Assembly (NCBI GenBank): GCA_027922465.2
Contig: BQMF02000001.1
Location: 1,178,001 to 1,242,000, forward strand
DNA length: 64,000 bases
Source: Turritopsis dohrnii
Lineage: Eukaryota; Cnidaria; Hydrozoa; Anthoathecata; Oceaniidae
Reading direction: 5' to 3'
Of the stretch, positions 58,687-64,000 are shown piece by piece. Position 1 is the stretch's first letter, and each line of letters opens with the position of its first letter. Made by a program: the position numbers and the translations under genes. Under the pieces are notes generated by a model. The model was not told where the DNA came from. It saw only the letters and a list, made by a program, of their open reading frames with translations, and searched no databases.

Positions 58687-61600
58687 TTCACAATACGTCA
58701 CAGTTTCCAACGCCTCATTTTCAAGCCGAATACTAATGACATCTGTGTTGTTTATGAAAGAGAGGCGACACCACAGGGAAATTTCTTTAGTATGTAATGA
58801 TTAATCCGCTTCAAAACAAGTTGATGGATGTTATGAAAAGGTCTATTATATGCTAAGCTTTGTCGATTATTTTTTTAAGATTATTTTTTCATTATCGTGT
58901 AAACGAAGCTGTAAAAATTTAAATTGAAAGTTGACACAAGTGTAAACGGAGATTTAAGCTTAAGTTCGTTTCCAGACTTCATTTCAAATAATTCAATTTT
59001 CAAAATGAAACTAAAGACGATTTCTAAATTCTTGGAACAGAAAGCATATCGGAGATCACGAAAAACAGGTTTTTTTCTTTAGATAACAAAACGATGTGAT
59101 CACGTGTTAACCTCTAAATGTCCGCGTGTTGTGAATTAAAGAAAAATCTTATTTCTTGTTCAAGTTTTACAAAACGAAAGTTACTACCTCACAGAATGTA
59201 GTTCAAATAATTTTTTTATAATGGTAGATAACTTTGAAGGTAAGGTAGATTGCACTGCTCACACAGAGAGAAAATAGAGAAAATAAATTGTAATTTTTTG
59301 GTGAATTAAGGCAACGCCATTTCTTATTTAAAAATTGATAATTTTTCCCTGTACCCTATGCTACATCAGACCAATCTAACCACAAATACACATAAGCTAC
59401 TTTAAAAATTAAACATTTTGAAAATTATTATTATCAATAAAAAGGCAATCTTTCAAGACTTAAAGCAGAAAATAGATGTTGTTATGTTGCGCATTTTTCA
59501 AAAATATTCCTCCGACTTTTCAGCCCTATATATTTTTTCATTGTCCATACACTCTTTCTGAAGTACTGTTTTCCATCTCCAAAGCAACAGAATAATTCTT
59601 ATGCATGATGTGGGGATCGGCTTCCCCTCATAGTTGCAAAAATCTCAGCAGATTATGAACACAGTAAGCACTCTATAATCCATATTGCTTATCCCATCAA
59701 ATAGTAAATGATCGAGCCGTTCAGCGGACTACGTAGAAATGATCTGGAGCATGCGTGGTAGCTTATTAAGCGCGACTTTAAGCAAGAGCGTTTGGTCAAT
59801 GTGCACCGAAACATTCAACCAAAGCATTTAACAAAATGGTTCAAAACAAACTTGCGGCTTCAAAGTTGATTTTCTATTCTTTCATCAGTAAAACAGGGCT
59901 ATTTTCCAAGCCTGATATGCATGTGACACGAACTCGCGTAGAAAAAACTACTTAAATGAAATTCTACACCTTACCATTGATTATTGAATTTTGTGAATTT
60001 AATACTGCGTGAATAAATAAACAGAAAGAAAGAACACATACCATTGATTCCCAAAAAACCTTTATTCCTATACTGGAGTTGGAGCATGTAACTTCATCCC
60101 CACACCAACGAGAAAGAATATTTTCAAGTCTCTATATACTATTTCAATTTCAAAGGTATTTTTTTTTCTAAGAATTATAACTTCAAGAATTTCATTTTGA
60201 TTATGACACAAAACAAAAAACATAAGTATAGAAAATCAAATAAAAAAAGACTGGGACGAAGTGGTCTTCTTTTTTTTCTATTGTTATATTATATTATTAA
60301 ATTATCTTATTTATTTCTAGGCCAGCGTACATACCATGTGGTAAGATTGCTACACATGCTACACTGCTGGCCGAAATAAATCGTACACTTTCACATTTTA
60401 GTATGATTTTTCATGATATTTCAACTGCTCAAAATCAAAAGTCAGCGTAAATATTTACTCTATAATGACGATTGATTTTGACCAGCAGTATAGATTGTTC
60501 ATGCTTGTTCTTTATCCACTTTCCCGCTTATCCCTTTGAATTTTGTTCTTTGGAGATTTCAGTAAGAACTGTGAAGGGAAACATGCAGTCAAAATTTGTC
60601 CAAGAAATAGAGCCAAAAAGAAAACAACCTCCTTGTAATGGGTTTGCGTAAAATGTTCCTCCTCATAAGAAGTGGATTTCTATGAAATGCATTCATGATG
60701 TTTATATTGCATTTAGATAAACATAAATATAACTGTCACAATACACCCTACCTGTCTTCAACATTTTTGCACAGTAACGACAATTACGAAAAAGGTAACT
60801 AGCATTGAAGATGGAGTAACTTTCGAAAGGCATTTACATAATATTACTTTTACCTCGTTTTTCACCTTCTTATCAATATTAGATGATGGTGAATTATGTA
60901 TCACAGTTATGTAGAGCTATGGTTTTGTTTGTCCGGGATAACGTGGGTTCGTGTGTTTTTGTGGTCGTGCATAAAGGGTTTTGTATCAAATATTGCATTT
61001 GCAGGAAGCTGTCGGTATGGATAGACGATTTTAGTGATAAAACTGTAAATTCTACAATTTTTTCTTGTTCGATTATCGATTAATTTTGAATGCCTTGGTT
61101 TCTAGAAACTTACCTCCAAAATTATCAGTCAAAATTAAAGTCATTATTGAGAAGAAAAACAAGAAAAATATATGATTTGTACCTGATTACCAAATATAAG
61201 CTCGTGATAACAGAAACTCGTGCAAAAGATAAAATAAAATAAGACGAAACCGTTCTGCTTTTAATGTACAACGAAGATTTCACTGGTATGCAATAGGACT
61301 TTCCCCTCCCCGTTGTAGGAAGTAGATTAGAATGATCAAACCAATATTTGCTATTTTAAACCTCAACTTAGCCAATCGAGCATGGATAACATATTTAAGA
61401 CTTCAGATTGACTTGTACAAAGTAGGAAATTTTAAATTGTATCAATTAGAATTTTGCAATATACCTTGAAAGTACCTTACTTAAGGGATATTTCTTGAAA
61501 ACTTTAATGGTGGCCAGTTAATATCATCGATGCACGCGACACAAAGTACCGCTAAAATAATGAGCCCACATTATGATCGTGGTTCCATAGCATATTTCGA

Positions 61601-62469
61601 AACATTTGATTGACATTAATCGAACAAGCCTTTGAGAAATCACAAGTCATATGTTATTATGGGGCCATGTCACATCAAAAATATTTGGTTGAATTGTTAA
61701 AACAGTTCTCATAATCCACATCCCTCCCCCTCACCTTCACCTATATTCCTTACAAACATTTTCTAAACACAACTTCCCTATTCTCAAATTTGCAATTTTC
61801 AAAATCGTAATAAAAATAACAAAATATATTTACAAGATCCACCAAGCCTCCCAATCAGCATTCAGTTGAGTAAGTGTAATGCCGTTACAGTTGACTTAAT
61901 CATAACTACAACAACAACAAAAAACAAAGTCGGAAGTTTAAAAAAATCCATCACAGCTACATTTAATTATCAATTTAAAAAAAACTACATAAAACCATTC
62001 TTTGAAGCGGTTGATGTGATGAACGCATACTGATGGAACGATTTTCATTTTTCTGGAAAAATAACACATCAAAACATTTCCTTGATAGATGCTTCTACAA
62101 GGAAATTGCGAAAAACTTTCAGAGGCTGACTTGGGTTGTATCAGATACTTAAATGCGTTTAGCTTCCATAATATCTTATTTTACATCTCATTCATTTTCT
62201 TCGTAGTCCTAGATAACTAGTAGAATTTAGTATTAGAATTTAGTATTAATTGTGTTTGATAAGTTGTTAAAAAAGTTCGTAACAAATAGTAAATAAAAAA
62301 CAAAACAAGAAGAAGCTTTTCGGTTGAGAAACCATTTTCAATGCTGTACATATTTAGCATGAAAAAAAGTCTACTTATCTGCTTAGTAATAGTTCATACA
62401 TTCAAGCGCCTCTCTCAGTGATTATTCAAATTCGTAGAACTCCAAATTCATAAAATTTGCTATACATTT

Positions 62470-62650
62470 TATAGAGATTGGAAGTTCGTGAATAATTTCC
62501 TACAAAGTCACTAGAAACTCACATCAACACTTGAAATAAACGTGCAAACTAATGATGCAAGAATATATTCTAAATCTCTGAGGTAAATGCTGAGTTGGAA
62601 CAGTTTTAAAAATCTCATAAATAATTCAAGTTTTCGTGTAACGGATTCGA
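62470..62650. repeat. Dispersed repeat family, copy 2
   Basis: Diverged partner of 54985-55205, sharing about five blocks of 10-15 bases in the same order. Confidence 0.65.
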
Positions 62651-63851
62651 CGGTGGCATGAATTTGGCTAATAAGCATTTATGCGAAAATTATAAACATC
62701 TAACACCTTAAGCAAAACATCACAGTAATGTTACATAAATATTTATTTTTTCCAAACTTTTTGAGATTTCAAATGTGACCGTCCGAAAACTGGATTTATG
62801 TTACAAAGAACACTTGTTTAAAATGGGTTACCAAAAATTCCTTGATTAATGAAGTAAAATCTATCTACATACGTTACTGTAAAAATTTCGCTTCACTCGT
62901 CCCATATCTATTGGCATCGTGTTACAACGACACAAAATAAAATGGTTTAGAAACCTTTTTCATAGCGGAAATGAGGATAGCTAATTCATATGGCACGGAG
63001 GAAAACAAGAAGAAGGAGGAGGAAGACAAAATTGTAAAAACAATGCACAAGTTTGAAATCTATCATGATCTTATACACCCACCCCGACCTGTAAAAATTA
63101 TTTCATTTTCAACCTAGTTAGTACCAACGAAATATAGTTTATGGGTTTTATATTTCGTTGTTAGTACGAAACAATCTTGTTTAATTTGACTTAATTTTCA
63201 GCTCTGCTCATTACACAAATGTTATAAAAAGAAAACTTTTTGTTTTCATAAGAAACCTTTCATAAGAAACCTTTCAGACCTTTTTTTAGGGCTCTTTTGA
63301 AGTAAAATAATTTTCAAATAAACTGAGAAATATTTTTTCTTATATAAATTAGAATATTGCACAAAATTGAGATAATGAACAATATTTTCAAGAACGTTAC
63401 AATGCGATTTTTCTTTGAAAATCAGCATAATTATGATTTCTGAATTAGGGACTCGAAAAAACGTTTAGTATTTAATCCTGCTTGAAACGTATTTTGAAAT
63501 TGATTTGTGAATAAACGTGTGGAGTAACAGATTTTGACTTTCACAGAAGATGTTTTTCCAACTGATTAAACACAAAAGAGAAATTTTGACATGCTAAAAA
63601 AATGTACAAAGGTTGAGGAACAAGATCGTTTTTTAATGTTTTCTTTTCTTATTTCATATGACAAATACAGCTTTTCAATTTTTTACTTCACTTGCTTTAA
63701 TACTTCTTGAAAGTATTGTAAAGAAATTGACAACGAAAGAACGTTCGAAATCTCTTTTAAACGAACACAAGAGTATTTGTACATCGCTCGTGAATTTGAT
63801 ATTTTTTTCCATCACAGAACTTCTATCCTTAAGATAATCTAGTTAGACGAA

Positions 63852-64000
63852 ATGTCGTGTTTTCCTGACGTTCCGGCGCCGACTGCGTTATCGTACGTCA
63901 CTGCTTGCTTGTCGCTACTTCTTTCACTCATTACTATATTTGGAAACACCTTGATTGTCGCATCAGTGATTAAAGACCCTTTCCAACGATTTCGCACCCC
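63852..64000 (+). CDS. Rhodopsin-type GPCR, N-terminal fragment
   Basis: The frame starts MSCFPDVPAPTALSY and runs off the window end after 49 codons. Residues about 16-40 form the first membrane helix, with IFGNTLIV carrying the GN motif (Asn of helix 1), followed by KDPFQRFRTP, the short first intracellular loop typical of class A receptors. The extracellular N terminus is very short and lacks a glycosylation site, as in many small-ligand receptors. The ligand cannot be inferred from this piece. The ATG has the usual position ahead of helix 1. Confidence 0.85.
   Translation, partial: MSCFPDVPAPTALSYVTACLSLLLSLITIFGNTLIVASVIKDPFQRFRT

Larger units (their letters stand above)
56989..63851. 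other. Intergenic region between the ETS and GPCR genes
   Basis: The two genes diverge from here, so their promoters should lie near the edges. Inside are a second copy of the GTTGCTT-rich repeat (58074-58470), an 18-bp tandem repeat (58616-58686) and a second copy of another dispersed repeat (62470-62650). I see no supportable gene in the rest. Confidence 0.5.

Noticed and set aside
58603..58797. Plus-strand frame with a repeated YMDLGRYMGLGR motif.
   Set aside because: The repeat arises from an 18-bp minisatellite.
1..64000. CRISPR array, bacterial operon or integrated virus.
   Set aside because: No spacer-repeat array is present; the tandem repeats lack unique spacers; spliced animal genes occur throughout and no viral structural or polymerase gene is seen apart from the LINE reverse transcriptase.

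Overview
The window is AT-rich animal DNA: intron-containing genes with GT..AG junctions, long intergenic stretches and many short inverted-repeat and tandem repeats. A TAF2 3' end, a Mos kinase, a Shaker-type potassium channel, an ETS factor, a chymotrypsin-type protease, Ig domains and a death domain point to a metazoan. Base composition, gene spacing and repeat style suggest a non-bilaterian such as a cnidarian, perhaps a hydrozoan; that assignment is inference. All splice models below were built by hand from reading-frame phase and splice-site sequence, without transcripts.

Layout. 195-4561 (+) is the 3' part of TAF2 (13 exons; the 5' part lies outside). Convergent with it is a five-exon secreted serine protease, 4947-7490 (-). 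A potassium channel with its coding region in one exon follows at 8995-10422 (-). 13615-21189 (-) is a nine-exon type I membrane receptor: signal peptide, PLAT-like domain, three Ig domains, one membrane helix and a 114-residue tail. A decayed LINE reverse transcriptase lies antisense in its last-but-one intron. 24048-24797 (-) is an unrecognised 249-residue protein with a PP1-docking-like motif. 28262-31573 (+) is a four-exon death-domain protein. 37860-38738 (-) is a single-exon Mos kinase. 47320-56988 (-) is a seven-exon ETS factor, closest by eye to the SPI/PU.1 type, with a 6.9 kb first intron. The window ends in the first membrane helix of a rhodopsin-type GPCR (63852, +).

The genes do not form one pathway. 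They are neighbours in a gene-poor, repeat-rich region, though several (Ig receptor, death-domain protein, SPI-like ETS factor, secreted protease) belong to families often used in defence or self-recognition. Gaps between genes hold MITE-like elements with TA or hAT-type ends, tRNA-derived SINEs, minisatellites and dispersed repeat families. The least familiar items are the PLAT plus Ig receptor architecture, the channel whose S4 lacks the first two gating arginines, the ETS gene and a perfect 59-bp palindrome in its first intron.
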